Shown here piece by piece: positions 41,233-54,600 of a DNA stretch of 64,000 nt. The position numbers were made by a program, and so were the translations under genes. The notes beneath the pieces were generated by a model. It saw nothing but the letters and a program-made list of their open reading frames with translations, did no database searches and was not told the DNA's origin. Within the stretch, counting starts at the first letter, position 1. Each line of letters opens with the position of its first letter. The stretch covers positions 15,378,092-15,442,091 of the forward strand of contig NC_135554.1 of assembly GCF_964340395.1 (NCBI RefSeq), written 5' to 3'. The DNA comes from Glandiceps talaboti. Lineage: Eukaryota > Hemichordata > Enteropneusta > Spengelidae.

Positions 41233-41308
41233 ATGGATTTTAATATGAAGAAACTTTATCAGTATTTTATAGCTTTAGTTTTGGTGCTAGTTACTTTTGT
41301 TGACGCAG
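41233..41308 (+). CDS. Lar: Lar-type receptor protein tyrosine phosphatase, exon with start and signal peptide
   Basis: Encodes residues 1-25 plus the first base of codon 26. The start has an excellent context (ACCATGG). The peptide has a short charged N-terminus with two lysines (residues 6-7), a hydrophobic core FIALVLVLVTF, and V-D-A at its end, a good signal peptidase site just before the first Ig domain. The exon ends in phase 1 at a consensus donor, GCAG|GTAAGT. Spliced to the acceptor at 50576 the frame stays open straight into the Ig domain, which begins at residue 26 as expected for mature LAR-family receptors. The product would be a cell-surface receptor directed to the secretory pathway. 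It lies 9,268 bases upstream of the next exon. Confidence in this exon rests on the combination of signal peptide, splice sites and phase match. Confidence 0.85.
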
Positions 41309-41565
41309 GTAAGTTTGTTTACAGTTTTCTATATTTTTTATTAATATTTTAAAGAAAAATGAGAAAATTGGCTATTGTAAAAAATGTTATGTTTTGAATA
41401 TTGACCTTTATAAGAATGGCCAAGTTAGTGTGTTTTTTTTTTGGCCCAAAAAATATGCAATAGTTATGGTTAATAATATTGTGAAAATGTTTAACTTGTC
41501 ATTTGCACAACATACTGAAATAGACGAACAGCGTTATCTCCAACATAGAATATTTTATGTAAATT

Positions 41566-41568
<3 letters not shown>

Positions 41569-41609
<41 letters not shown>
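41569..41609. repeat. (GT)n tract
   Basis: About 20 GT units, 260 bases into intron 2. Open frames across it are artefacts. Confidence 0.93.
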
Positions 41610-41611
<2 letters not shown>

Positions 41612-44600
41612 CGCGCTTGTATGTGTGCAAGCATATACTTACAAGAAATTTTACCGTCATTATTTTTGTTGTTGACAATTTTGTAGTTGATGTAGTGAAT
41701 GATATGCACATAAAGATGGATGATCACAAATCATAAATTGCAATGCCGTAATGAAAACAAAGAACTGCAAACCTGAATCTTGTTTTCTTGACTTCTATAA
41801 AGTGTGCAAAGTTTTGAGCATACTAGAAGACAGCTGTAAACTCTATTGTACTGTAAAGTATACGTAGTAGTACATGCATATTGAGTAATGGGGTTGAACA
41901 TTTTACCAGAGGGCAAACTTGACTGCTGTATTTCGAGGCCAGCATACAGTACACTTGTATAATTCACTAAACTATCCTTAATTACTGGAAGGAATAGGAG
42001 ATGAAATACTGATCTATAAGATTAGAAAAAGAAATTAGAATGAACTTAGATGCAAAATATAAATTACCGACAAGTATGACCTGATATGTATGACAGCAAA
42101 GGGCTTGACTTGAATGATTCATGTACATATATGCGATACTGTCCCCATTAGAATTCCTGAATCAAATTGTCAAACTCTCTGGCTGTTCGGATTATTAGTC
42201 ATTATACAGAGATGGGAAATCAGCATGATTCCTTCACTTGTAATTCAGTATAACTTAAATTTATGAAGGTCTGCGTTGTAAATTAGACCAAAGAAAAGAG
42301 GAGTTGTCGCCATTACTATGTCTGTTGTAGAATGTGAAATGTCCTAAATTGTATGTGTTACATGCATTATCCCCGGTTCATTGAAGTAATATTGTATGAT
42401 ATATGTAGATAAGATTACATTTGGCTTTGTATGATTGTAAAGACTGAGTCATATAGTAGATAAATTTAATGACAGAAAGGGGAAAGAATATAATACAAAA
42501 AAATAAGCAAATCAACTTATGCTATTCAAGATTCTGTGAAAGAATTCCTTTCAAAGGCCTCAAGGCTCAGTTCCTATCACTTTTCCCTAGATGCAAAGTC
42601 ATTTCAGTAAATTTGCAAAATTGATCATAAATTAGGCATCTTGCTATCTCATGCAGAAGCTTCCATTTCTGGTGATCCAGGAGCAATTATGTGGAATTTA
42701 CGCTGCATGATACAATTGGGAGAGTTTTTTGTTTCGAGAGTTCAGTGGGTTCAAAAATGGTACAAGACTACTGTTTCCAATCATTACGTCTTCTGTGAAA
42801 GGAATCTTAATGTATTGAAAAAAAGTCAGCAGCTGAGTATCATGAAATGTGGCTTTTGGGTATCACATACTATCAGTTTTGACCAAAAAGGATAGCAGGT
42901 TATATCTCAGATGTATACAGCTGCAGGTACCAAATGTACATGTACTCAGACAGTACAGAGCCACTCTGTGACTGACACTAATTTACTTCCAATAATAGCA
43001 GAATTGGTAGTCAATCTTGTACACATTTCCCCATGCATTTACTAACGTCATGTTATTCTGGAATGGTAATTTTGGTGAATGCTGTAAAATAAGACTCAAA
43101 ATTGGCAATTACTGACTGAGTGACAAGGCAGCCAAGATTACAAATACATGTCTGTAGTCATTCCTTCATAAATACTGCCATAGTGAAATACTGATCCATA
43201 CCTCGGCTGCGTAATTTCCCCTTTTGTGTAAATATAATATGAGTCATAATTCGTAGATGTAAACTCATTTAGTATTTATAACATAGCTATCAACATGATA
43301 ACAAATTAGGTAGATGAGTGAAAGTGATTGGTTATGACAGTATTTTCATTACGGCCATTCCCCATCTTCTCATGGCATATTAAATGCTATGTATTGCCAG
43401 GAGACTGCTTGTATTCATTAAGTTGAATAATCAAGAGAACAAGATACAGTGACATTATGTCTTGCAAAAATTGAGAATATAGATGTTTTGTGCTACAGAA
43501 TTGCCATTTCTGTCAGTGAAATACAGATTGAGATATCAATATTTGTATTATGATTATAAATGATAATATATATTGATAGTAGCTTGCAGTATTAATGTAT
43601 TAAACATAATAATATAAATGATCGTGGAAAAAATTGTTCACAACTCAATTTTGTTCAATTTGCATATTGTTGAGCTGAACTCAAGTACTTCAGGTCAGAC
43701 TGATAATTAGAAAGAGTTTAAAGTTGTCTCAGATTTGTTTGTTTACAATGTGAGTGAAATGACTGAAGTTGGCAAATACGCAGTTGAAAGATGCATCAAA
43801 CTTCAAAGAGTTGGAATGTCGGAGGTTTGTTAGCACTGCCCTGGAATGCTTAGCCATTGTTTCTTCATTCTCAGTCAACTCATACCAGGGGAAAATCAAC
43901 ACAAATTGGATGTGCTTATCATTATTGTACAATAGAGGCAAATGTCATGGGAAAGTACGCAACAACGTGCAGTGAAGGAATAAGTTGCCTTGACATCTTC
44001 TCCATCCAGGTTCTATGCAATGTCCTTGCAAATCATTCCCCTGTCAAGAAATTCACACACATACACACACAACATGTCAAGAGCTCTTCCTGTCTTTTAT
44101 CTCAATTCCGGCTCTGATGGAGAAGTAATGATGATAACTTCAATTATACATACCAACTGTGAATTTTGTGAATTATATGATTATCATGTCAGATGCTAAT
44201 TTGTCATATCTCCATTGACTTGGTAACCGTTGACAACCACCAGGATTGCTAGTTTGTTGGAAGTCAGCCAAGATTATTTTGTCCCACAGTGTATATTGGT
44301 AACCTTTGGGACTTAGGTTACTCTAGTGTGGAGAAGTTCATCAATCACTAATCTGAAAGCCATAGTTGAAATTACAAATGAATTTATTGATGCTTTTTAC
44401 CATTTTGTGACCTCGGTTGTACATTTCTTTCGCCATTTATAAGTAATGATAGGGGTAGTAATCTCGTTACCAAATTCTGAAGACAGAGAGAAGATATTGA
44501 AACAAAAAACAAAAGGCATAGTATACAGACCGTGCCTCTTAGAATATTGACTTCATTGAAGCAGGAATTAGTGCCACAAAGCTTCCAGATAATCAAATGA

Positions 44601-46662
44601 AGCTATTGAATCAAATTTTAAAATTCATCAGTTTCTGTTCGTAAGAAAAAAGAATCCATTGAAATGTCAAATAGCTTGTCTTTTCAGTCGTGCACTGGAT
44701 CTTATTACTTAATCCATGGTTTAGAAATCTGTTCCCAGTGGGTATGAATCTCCATTCCCTTCAAAGAGGGATTTTAAAAGACATTCTGCATTAGAAAAGA
44801 AAAGTGGCATCGAAATGATGAAGAGACTATGGGTCAAAGGTTGCCGAATGACAGATAGAATTTTGTAGGTTCTGATTGCAATCTCGATGCATCTCCCGGG
44901 AATACGCCCTTTCAATTCAGAATAACAGTTGGGATTACTTTCATAGAATCAATCAGGGAGTTTAGAACAGCAAACGAGAAGTGAATTTGGATGAATAAAA
45001 CATTTTTTTTAAAAAATAGAAATGTTTTTAGCTATTTGGTGTACACTTGATGTTATGGTACACACTGTATCTGCTCAATCAAACGCCTTGACGATGATGT
45101 TTACAAGTTCAACTTTTTCATGATATAAACAATTTGTGTGGTGTTTGTAAGTGAAAGTATATTGATCATCAACTACATTTGTAAAGTCATCTACTTTCAC
45201 TGTTACGTTGTATTGGTAACAAAATCAGATTAAGTGACTTATAGGATTAGATTTGTACACTATGCATGCCACGTTCTGTTTTCCTATTTTACGCTCACAA
45301 TTTTTCGTACAGACCAATGTGAGTAAGAAATGGCTCAGCAGTTAGTGTTAAAAAGTGTATTTGAGGTGAGCTTCTGTGATAATGTTAGACCGTCCTTGAA
45401 GACCAAAATGTTCCTTATGAGTCATAGATAATGGCAGGTCAGGGCTGGTCATACACATTAATGCATTATTCCTCATCTTGAGGAAAATAAAGTATGAGAT
45501 ATTGTGTAAGAAAATTGGAAAATTAATGGAAAGATATTGTCATGAACATCGATAAATTACTGGAAAGATATTGTGCAAGAATATTGAAAATTGGTAAATT
45601 TAGATAATTCTGATCGGCTGCATCAAAGTGAAATTGTATTAACATGTATGATAATTAGGGTAGAGCTCCAACTAGATCTTGATGAAATCACCTATCAGTA
45701 ATTTACAGCGCCCTATTCAATTTGTCTGCACAATTATTAAAGTGATGATGTAGTCGCTTAAAATGTTAATTGTCATTTATGTTCTCAATAACATTAAGAA
45801 TATTCAGAACATTGTAAATATATGGTAAGGTCAAATGCTTTTGCATTCTTTTGGAAATCCCAGAAAAAACCTGTGCTTTTCTAGCTTGTATTTGCAAAAT
45901 TGGTTTAGTATGTACAGGATATTGCTTCACATCAAACTCATTCTACCTTCCTAGAAAACAAAAATGAGGAAATTGAAGCCAGAAATTGAGACAGTTTGAA
46001 AATGGACGAAATAGCTGTTTGTGAAGGCCGTTAACAGTATATATTGAGTCAGTACAGGAAGGCATACTTTCCCAAGAGTGTACTGAGAATGAAATCTAAC
46101 TTTCCCATCCATTGAACATTTATAGAGAAGCAATAAATTATCATTTTATGTGATGGATTTGTAAGTACTGTACCTATGTATTAGTTCACACGCAGAGTTT
46201 ATTTGTGATCTGCAATTATTTTCTAATCTGCCTGTTTAGAAGTGTACAATGCTAAAATCCTCCCCTCCCATTTCTTTTGTGTAGTTTCCAAATAAAGACC
46301 TTTTCTTTATACCTGTAGAAAGCTGTCTCTATGCTAAATTCAAAATGCAATAAAGCGTTATGTGTGAGGTTTATTCTACAGTTGTATATTTATGTGTTCA
46401 ATTGAGTGAAAAAAATTAATAGACTAAATACGCCTATGTCTATAGACGCCATTTTAATTGTCTGCTTGGTGAATTTTTCAGAACATTTGGTAACAATTAA
46501 AGTCGAAAACCAGTACAAGTACATGGAAGAGATAAATCATAAAGCGTATCTTGGGTTTTATGTCTTTAAAAAATGTGTGCCAAATCCATGAATTGAATAT
46601 TTCATTTGTGTCTGCCAGATTGAAATACTAATCTTAAAGAGGATTTGAAAATATGCTATTAT

Positions 46663-46793
46663 GTATCACAGCGAAGTAGATTATGGTATGCTTTTCTAGG
46701 AAAACTCCACAAGATATGGCAGGCATTGAGTATCACAAGCAAGTAGATTATGTTGGATGGAGTCTCCAGGAAAACTTTGTGAGATATGGCACA
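46663..46793. repeat. 67-bp tandem duplication
   Basis: Two direct copies start with GTATCACA at 46663 and 46730. They share AAGTAGATTATG, CAGGAAAACT-like and AGATATGGCA segments. The spacing and divergence indicate an old local duplication within the intron. Confidence 0.75.
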
Positions 46794-49700
46794 TGTAGAC
46801 ATGATTGGAGATTGTGTTGATAGCACTGAACTTTGCTGCCGTGCCTGGCTTCTTATCTCATCGTGAACAACATTGAATAGGGTAGAGTGAAATGTCAGCT
46901 CACTTTAATAGAGCCGATTATGCTGCCTGAAGAAGAAATAGGAAATTGATTGAAGTATATGAGAACATGACAGTGTGGGAGGCCATATTTGCTGTGATTG
47001 GGCATTTCTAGGGCAGACCTTACCAATTAAAATATTGTCACAGAAAGGCACGTGTTACACCACTGGTCAAACTATGTGATAATTACTTCTAAGTGAATTC
47101 TCCACAGACTTGTTCCACAACCTGACAATAGAACTGCCCCCTCAGTGTTTTATCAGAAAATTACATCAGTCAGTGCCTTATGCATGCTTTGTAGATAAGA
47201 TATTTTGGTGATAACTTTCCCCCTAGTCAGTTTCACAATTGTCATTTTATTGTACCACTTTGCATGGTTTACTCGTGACGCATTCGGGGCCCCAGAGCTT
47301 AACACATAATGTCAGCCCTTCAGCATGGAAGATTGATAGATCTCTTAATATATAATTATGCATGAGAACTCCATCCCTCAAGATGCCTAAGGCATGCTCT
47401 TACATTCAGATTTTCTCATCTTGTTTGCCCTGACAGGCATGCTGTATAGACCTTAGTCAGGAATATGATGTGTGACTCCCATGGGGTAAAATAGAACTGT
47501 AATTAATATTAATTAAAGCTACTGCTATGCTTCATAACCCCTCCTCCTAGATAAGACCCCCAGATAAAGTCACTTTATAATGACTCAAAGCATTGGCATA
47601 GAATAATTTTCAAGCTTCAAGTCCCTGGTTTGTGTTTGCTTGATGTGTATTGCTACATCATTTATATGCGCATTTGTCTTTATATACAATACCTTGAGTA
47701 TTTCTAAATTGAAATCTTGAAATCTTGAGGATGGTTTGTGCAGATCGTGATAAAATCTTGGTGCCAGGAGTATTTACCGATTAGTTTGTGTAGCATTAAG
47801 AGTAAATGCTGTTAGCTTAGGTGACCTGAGTCATTAGACTTTATCAGTGTGTGTTGTCACCTGGGAACTGGTCTATTTTGATGAGGTAGAGAGATGGCTT
47901 TGCAATGATTACTCCCAAGTGAAGTGGTACTAGGCCTTAATGTAGTACTTAGAAATTGGACAAAAGTCACTGACCGTTGCCATCATGGAGATAAATATTT
48001 ATGATTTGTCCCTTAGACACTGGTTTGAAATAGAAAGGGTAAACCTGTATCACTGGGTGTGGGAATGGGCACTAGTTACTGCCAATGATGGGCAATAGGT
48101 TAAAGAACACATAGCCCTGGTTATAATAGGAAATTTGTTTATTTAGAAATATATCGAATTGTATGAAAACAGGCGATTTCATGGAGACATATTCCCATGA
48201 CACAAGTCACCGATGTGCCAAATCTTCTGAAAGGGCACATTTCTGGGCTGGTGTACTCTAGTTTCCAGTGATATTACACAATATGAATCATCTTAGATGT
48301 TGTAAACTAATATCTACAGCGTTAAGTGATTGCCATAGCTAAAATATAGAATGACTGGAGAGGAAACCATCTTGACTCATAATGTCTCTAACTGTAATGA
48401 CATTTTATAGCTGAAATAAATTGTAAAAGATTAATGGCCATTACTGATACATATTTGACTATTTTTAGTCTACATTCATTAGCCCTCTGTCTACATGTAT
48501 ATGTACATTTACTTTTAATTACATTTAGAATGAATATGGCAGATGGGAACTCCTATTACTTATGATTGAGGAAATAAAATTCTAAAAAGCGGTGATAAAA
48601 ATACTAAACTTGTGTGGCCTGAGTTATGGTGGAGATGCTTGGGCCCTGAGTTATGATGGTGGCGTTCCTTTATATGTTTCTTTATGTATATTCTGTTAGC
48701 TGTGTTATTTGAATTGGTGAGATTCAACCACAATGTTTTAGAGGGCAATAAGTTGTAGAAAAGGGGCTCACGTTGATGTTATCGTGTTCAAAGAAGATTG
48801 TATTCTGACATCATTGTGAACTATAGAATATGAAAGCCGACAGGCATTTGTAACACTTGGCTGCCCAAAGACAGAGATGACCAGTGTGTGTAGCAGTGCG
48901 AGACTTCAGTGAAGAGCTTTCCAGTACAAATGTGACCACACTCCACTTCTTTCTATTGTTTGTCAATTCTTTTTGCATCATCCTTTGGGAATTTTACCCT
49001 CCATTTTTTGTAGTAGAGTGATCAAAGTCGAAGAAATTGCATGCCTGATTTAGAGGTGTTTGGTTACATTTGTAAAGAAGCCTGGCTACAGTCGCCCAGT
49101 GAGAAAAGTTTTGGTGAAAGGTGTTTTCATCCTGTATCCCATGGGCTTGACCAAATACAGTGTACTGTAACTGTTGCTAAGATCATATTTAAGTGGTAGC
49201 CATAAGTAATTGTGACGTCACTTATTCGACTTCATGTAATATGTACAGTTTAGTTTGTACACTTCTTGAAAAAAAGTTTGTTTCCCTCCATACATGGCTT
49301 TCATCATGTGACAAGCTTCTTTACATATGCAAACAAGCAAAACAGCCATTGCTGTGTATGGATGTCCGAACTATCTTGTTAGCCATCGTGAAGTTTGCAT
49401 TGTATTTCTCCTCACAGCAAAGCTACAACAGTGTTCATCGCATTTTTGATTGTGACAAACACGTACACAGTGTAGTGTTGAGCATACAAACAAAGTCCTT
49501 TGACGTGAAAGAATATTGGTCAAGGGCAAAGGGGGCAGAGCTCATCAAAATAACACTGGCTTTGTGTCAGAGGATAGGAATGTGAAATCATGCAGCAGAT
49601 ATTTAGGATGTTAGATTATGTAGCCTTTAAATGAGATTCCTCTCTGGGTCAGGAACCAACTATGATAAATGGAAAACAAGGAGAAGGAAGGATGATTTGT

Positions 49701-50576
49701 AATGGTTTTTTTTTTTTATGGGTACTCTAAAGATAGATAAACATTAAATGATAACTTAAGGAGAGGGAAAGCAAGTAAGGGAAACATGTATGTACCATGA
49801 CAGGAATTGAAGTGAACTACCGATGGAGACATGTGGTATGTGCAAACAAAACACCAATCATCATTCCATTGTGTCTCCCTGAAGATCATTTCATACAAAA
49901 ATAGTCAACATTTTGTATATGTTTGTGGAGCAGTAATAGAGTTGATAAACAGTTACCAGTGGCTTTGTTGGTCAGATTGTAGACAATTGCTTCTCAGTCA
50001 TGACAAAAAGAGAGTTGTAGGGGTATTTCCAGACCACAATAGAGGAGTAGGTTTCATGGTGTAATTTCAGAAAAACAAAAGCAGTTGATTTACATGACAA
50101 TGTGTGCAATTGTTGTGCAAATTAATGGAAAAACTTAGTGGGAGAGTTACATCAAGTTGTGTTCAAAGCACAGCTTTTGTTCAATAAAAAGATCAATAAT
50201 GCAAAATGAAGGAGGTAGATAGGTTTCACTTTTTGGAACATTGCCACTTCGTTTCATATGCCAGACTTGTCTAGAGTGATGTATGCCATAGTTTGAACAC
50301 TTCAGAAGTCACTGTAGCCATTACTTAGAGTATCTTTGCCAGTAACAATTGATCACAGAGTTAAAACACTTGAGGACAAAGTCATAGAATTTTATTACTT
50401 GAAGAACCTGAAAAAAATAAAGATTTCAAATCTTTTGAAAATTAGGTGTATTGAAAGGATTGTAAGACAACACACAGTATGATTATTAATTATATGTTTG
50501 CAAGCTAAAATAAAGATAATATGACCAAAAAACCCCAAAAACTAACTGGGATTTTGTTTATCAATTTATTTTTCAG

Positions 50577-50867
50577 AAGCCCCAGGTTTCACAAGACAGC
50601 TTGAGAGTAAAGTTGGTGTCGCAGGTGGTGTCATCAGCTTCATTTGTGAAGTATCAGGAGACCCGCAACCAGACATCACATGGTTGAAGAATGGAAAGAG
50701 AGTTTCAAGTCAACGTTATTCTGAGTTTGACACAGCCAATGGCCAGGGCTCAGTACTGCGAATAGAGCCACTACGAACACCAAGAGATGATGCTGCATTT
50801 GCGTGCCAAGCGGATAATGGAGAAGGAGACCCTATCGTATCAGAAGCTAGATTAATTGTACTTGCAG
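50577..50867 (+). CDS. Lar: Lar-type receptor protein tyrosine phosphatase, Ig domain 1 exon
   Basis: A 291-base exon, phase 1 at both ends, encodes residues 26-122 plus the first base of codon 123: one complete I-set immunoglobulin domain. Cys49 and Cys102 would form the core disulfide, with Trp61 packing against it. Hallmarks of LAR-family Ig1 are GGVISFIC (42-49), GDPQPDITW (53-61), SVLRIEPLRTPRD (84-96) and the Gly/Asn-rich turn after Cys102. In vertebrate PTPRS/PTPRD, Ig1 binds heparan and chondroitin sulfate through a lysine loop and two arginines. The equivalents here are KNGKR (63-67) and Arg92, Arg95, so the site looks retained. These receptors act at the neuronal surface in axon guidance and synapse formation, with tandem intracellular phosphatase domains encoded downstream of this window. 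The donor is GCAG|GTAAAT. There is no stop codon, so the gene continues past the exon. Other Ig-superfamily genes are possible but fit the PLRTPRD segment much less well. Confidence 0.93.
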
Positions 50868-51539
50868 GTAAATATAGATGACACAAGAGACAGTTACAGT
50901 TGTTAATTGTGACACCACGAGACATAGATAGGTCCTCTGTCATCAGAGATAACTGGTCAAATGTTAGAAACATACATCTTAAGAACATCTTTTCTATGAC
51001 TAGCCTTGCGTCAGTCAGATGTTGACACCTGGTAAGTGAAGGCATTATCCTCCAGGTCTAAGACCTGCTGGTGAAGTGTTGGGACTTACCTAGCCCAAAT
51101 GCTAGCCTGATGCTGGCTCATTGCTAGCCTATTCTGAAAGTACTTCTTGAGATGTACTGTTGTTCTGCAAATGACATTTCAGCAATGCTGTATGTGTTAT
51201 GATTCCAGTGATGTTTTTTTTTCCGTTGCAACAGGATACAGGTAGAGACAGTTTGACTAGCCAACTGCAATTGAAATCTACTGTGTGCAAACATTCTTAT
51301 GTTCTTTTTGGATGTGCTAGAGAGCTGGAGAAAGTGGGTTGTGTGTTTGTTTTTGATTTTAGTGCATTGTGTCACATCTTTGAGTCTTGCAGAATTTGAA
51401 AAAGTATATTCAGGTCAGGTAGGTAGCGAAAATTAGAGCAAACACTCATATGGATATGCACAACTTTTGAGTGTCCAACCAGCCAAACAGTAAGTTGTCT
51501 GGCGATCAATCAGTGTTTTGTCCAAAACCAGTGAATTCT

Positions 51540-51613
51540 AACTAACCAAATGATGACATTTCACAAATTTAAACTCCTTTTGATTCCAAACTAAGCAAAT
51601 GATGACATTTCAC
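51540..51613. repeat. Short direct repeat, 49-base spacing
   Basis: A 25-base segment ending in CAAATGATGACATTTCAC occurs at 51540-51564 and again at 51589-51613 with one mismatch. The core TGATGACATTTCA is partly palindromic. Its meaning is unknown. Confidence 0.5.
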
Positions 51614-54600
51614 CCACTACTTTAATGATTTCAAGCCACAAAAATGAAAAAAAGTTTCATATAATATTAGCTTGATAGTAGCTGAGTTTGCACTTCCATC
51701 AGGATGAACCACTTTCTCTGTTAAGGACAAAACAGACTATTTGTAGAGGCACAGAATATGCTAGTTATGGTGACTTTAATTAGTTGTTTGTTGCTGTAAA
51801 TAATAATCTATCATTATGGTTTGTTTATGAAAGTGCGTCACATTTGTGGAAGTATAGCAATGCATGCAAATTTAGTGATGAATCAAGGTATATTGTCATG
51901 CAAACAATGGTGATGGAATATATGAGTACAGTATTTGCTCCATGATGATTATATACAGTACTGATGCCATACAAGGGTATGGTCTTTTGTGAAATGTCTG
52001 CTGACGACTGAAAAACGATGCCTGGTTTGTTTAGGGACGAAGCAAAGTCACATTAAAAGGCTAATGAACGAAATCCGTACTGGTTTAGTCCTATCCATTT
52101 CACAGGGCCGTGTCTCCCTACATTTGAAGTGTTTTGGGTGGGAATGTTTAATAGTGATGAAAACTGCTAAATGGAAAATTTGTGTTTCATTAGCTATTTA
52201 ATAGTTTTGTGGCTATTGAAGTACTGGGTTTAAGGCTTGATCGGTTACACTACAACATGGTCGGTTACAAGCACTAGCCACTCAAAGCACAATAGTACAA
52301 TATATATTAGATGACATTTGTATTTTGCTAATGGCTTTCACAGACAGAACAATACAGGCAAGGGTCTCTTTTGATACAAGTATTAGACTATCTGAAAACA
52401 GCAAATGGAGTATCACCTGCTTCAGTCTGCCGTGATTGTGATACCTAAACTTCAAGATAATGATCACCTTTTTTTTGAGTCCGTTAACTGAGAGCATTTT
52501 CACTGGTCCATTATATTTTCAATTTGGTAAAACTTGAGTTGGACAAATATTATGCCTTGTGATTCATGCACCTGGTGGCACAGATAATGTTTGGTGATTC
52601 AGAATTAGCTGGTCATTAAATGAAAGGGTTTGCCTTGTTCATTTGACACTTTGTCAAACCTGTACTTTCTTTTACACTTAGAACATTGTTGTGGAGGTTA
52701 GAAAAAAACATGTCAGGGGAAACGTCTAGCGGATGCTTTGAATGAGTCTTCACAATTTGAAGTTTTGCGTAGCCAATGTCTATTTAAACAGTGGACAGGT
52801 GTCCCGAAAGTAGTATTTTTTCACAGGGTGAAGGTCTGCCCTTGTCATGGTCTCTTACTGTGTTGTGCTTCATTTGGAATTCCATCAATGTATTTGGCAA
52901 AACTTTTATTACTTGGACATGAATTGGAGAACAAAACTTCCCTACTACAGCCATTACTTTGTAGTGAGAGAGGTGGTGATAAAAATGATCTCCTTGTCAT
53001 AAAATGCGAAAAGGTGAGTTGTTTGTTCGCCGACTTGAAAGTGAAATCGCTGTTGAAAGCCAGCTATTAATAAGGGCCCAGGGCCAAGTGTCTCTGTCAC
53101 CATGTTGGGATGCTACCTTTGTTGGACGTAGTGGAGAGGCCACATTAATTTATAATAGTGGTCTCATTAGTGGAAGGATCACAGGCAAACAAGTACTGGC
53201 CATACAGAAGTCAAAGGGAAAGAAGGTTGAGATAATTGTATGTAAAGTGCTAGTATGGTCAAACCAAAGAGAAAGGCAAAGGAGTCATTAGGGCTGGCAC
53301 CATTGAGACAGTAGAGACCCTAAGATGTACTCGCTGGACAATAGACTCCTAGAGTTTTATGAAGAACAAAATAACACCAGTTTATACAGACAATAGGATT
53401 AAGATAGATTAAGATAGGACGATAGGGATTAGGAGGGTGATACCTTGGAATGGGCAGAAAGAGTTGTAAAGGTCTCCAGTTTGGTTATCAAGGGCATTAG
53501 GGAACAATAGTCTGTAGTCAAACTGTCTGTTATGTCCCCATTTTGTAAGCATATCGAAGACCTTGTGTCTCTGATGACATCCCGTTTTCTAGTTTTTGTA
53601 TGCTTGTCACCGAACTACTTCAGGCAACTATTACATCTACAAATAATTGGCAACGAGAAGTAGTTATTTATGTATGATACTTAGCGAGTGGACTGTACAA
53701 ATTATTTCCCCTGAGAAATACTGTAAATTTACTTGAGAAGCAGCCATGAAATATTCAACATCATGGATCAGAGTTGATTCCTGTAACTTGTTACACAATC
53801 ATATATCATTCCACCCAACAAAACGGTCTTTGCATACATAAAAAGAAGGGCCTGTGTTGATCAAGTTTTTCATTTAAAAGGGAGACTGCCCTTCAGGGAC
53901 ATCAAATTCACCCTACATTAAATCCTACAGCACTTTATTCAGGTGAAAACACGCTGGATTTCCCACATAATTGAAGAAAAAAATCATCACGAAAGTGTTT
54001 GTATTCTTGTAAAGAACGGTTGTATTCTTGTAAAGAATGGTCGAGTTAATCTAGTTTTCAATAAAAAGAAAATTGCCCCCTTGGGACATATAAATCAAAC
54101 CAAACTACAACTTCATGAATCTTCCCGAACATAGCAATATGAAAGTTATGTGAGAAGTCCTCTACAGAAAAATAAAACTAGTATGTGTATTTATCACCAC
54201 CATGTTTATTGTATGCCTCACAATAGTCGTACGTTTTCATCTCTTTTCAGAGTTAGCGCACGATTTGGTGGTCATTTCAATTTTAGTTCAGCATAAAGTA
54301 ATGTGTTGTTATTCCATTTTGACCCCAAGATTGTGGGTTGGTTAAAGGAAGGGACAGGTCCTGTGAATGCTTGTGAAAAATGATCCATATCGTATCCTTC
54401 TGGAGTAATCAGTATGTTTTCAAATGTTTGGTCCAGTTTTATCATAAAATTTTCAATTTGTTTGTCAAATTAGGCTCATTCAGATAGTTTCCATGATATT
54501 TTGGTGAGAATATTGATTTCTTGACAAATTAAGGAACTCCCAAGTGAACACCTGTGTTAGTTCGATAAAACCACAACTCTTGTTCAAACATATTCAGTAG

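Larger units (their letters stand above)
41309..50576 (+). other. Intron 2 of the Lar-like gene (9,268 bp)
   Basis: Bounded by GTAAGT at the donor and TTTATTTTTCAG at the acceptor. A CTAAC branch-like site at 50542-50546 lies about 31 bases before the AG. It holds a GT microsatellite near the donor end and a 67-bp tandem duplication at 46663-46793. The longest open frame (49193-49585, 130 codons) has no recognisable domain. No other exon was found. Confidence 0.8.

Noticed and set aside
49193-49585. 130-codon plus-strand open frame in intron 2
   Set aside because: No recognisable domain, starts at a non-ATG codon, and has no splice sites that would join it in phase to either flanking exon.
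52738-53291. Two overlapping plus-strand frames of 110 and 95 codons in intron 3
   Set aside because: They overlap in different frames, show no known family, and have no supporting splice or promoter signals.
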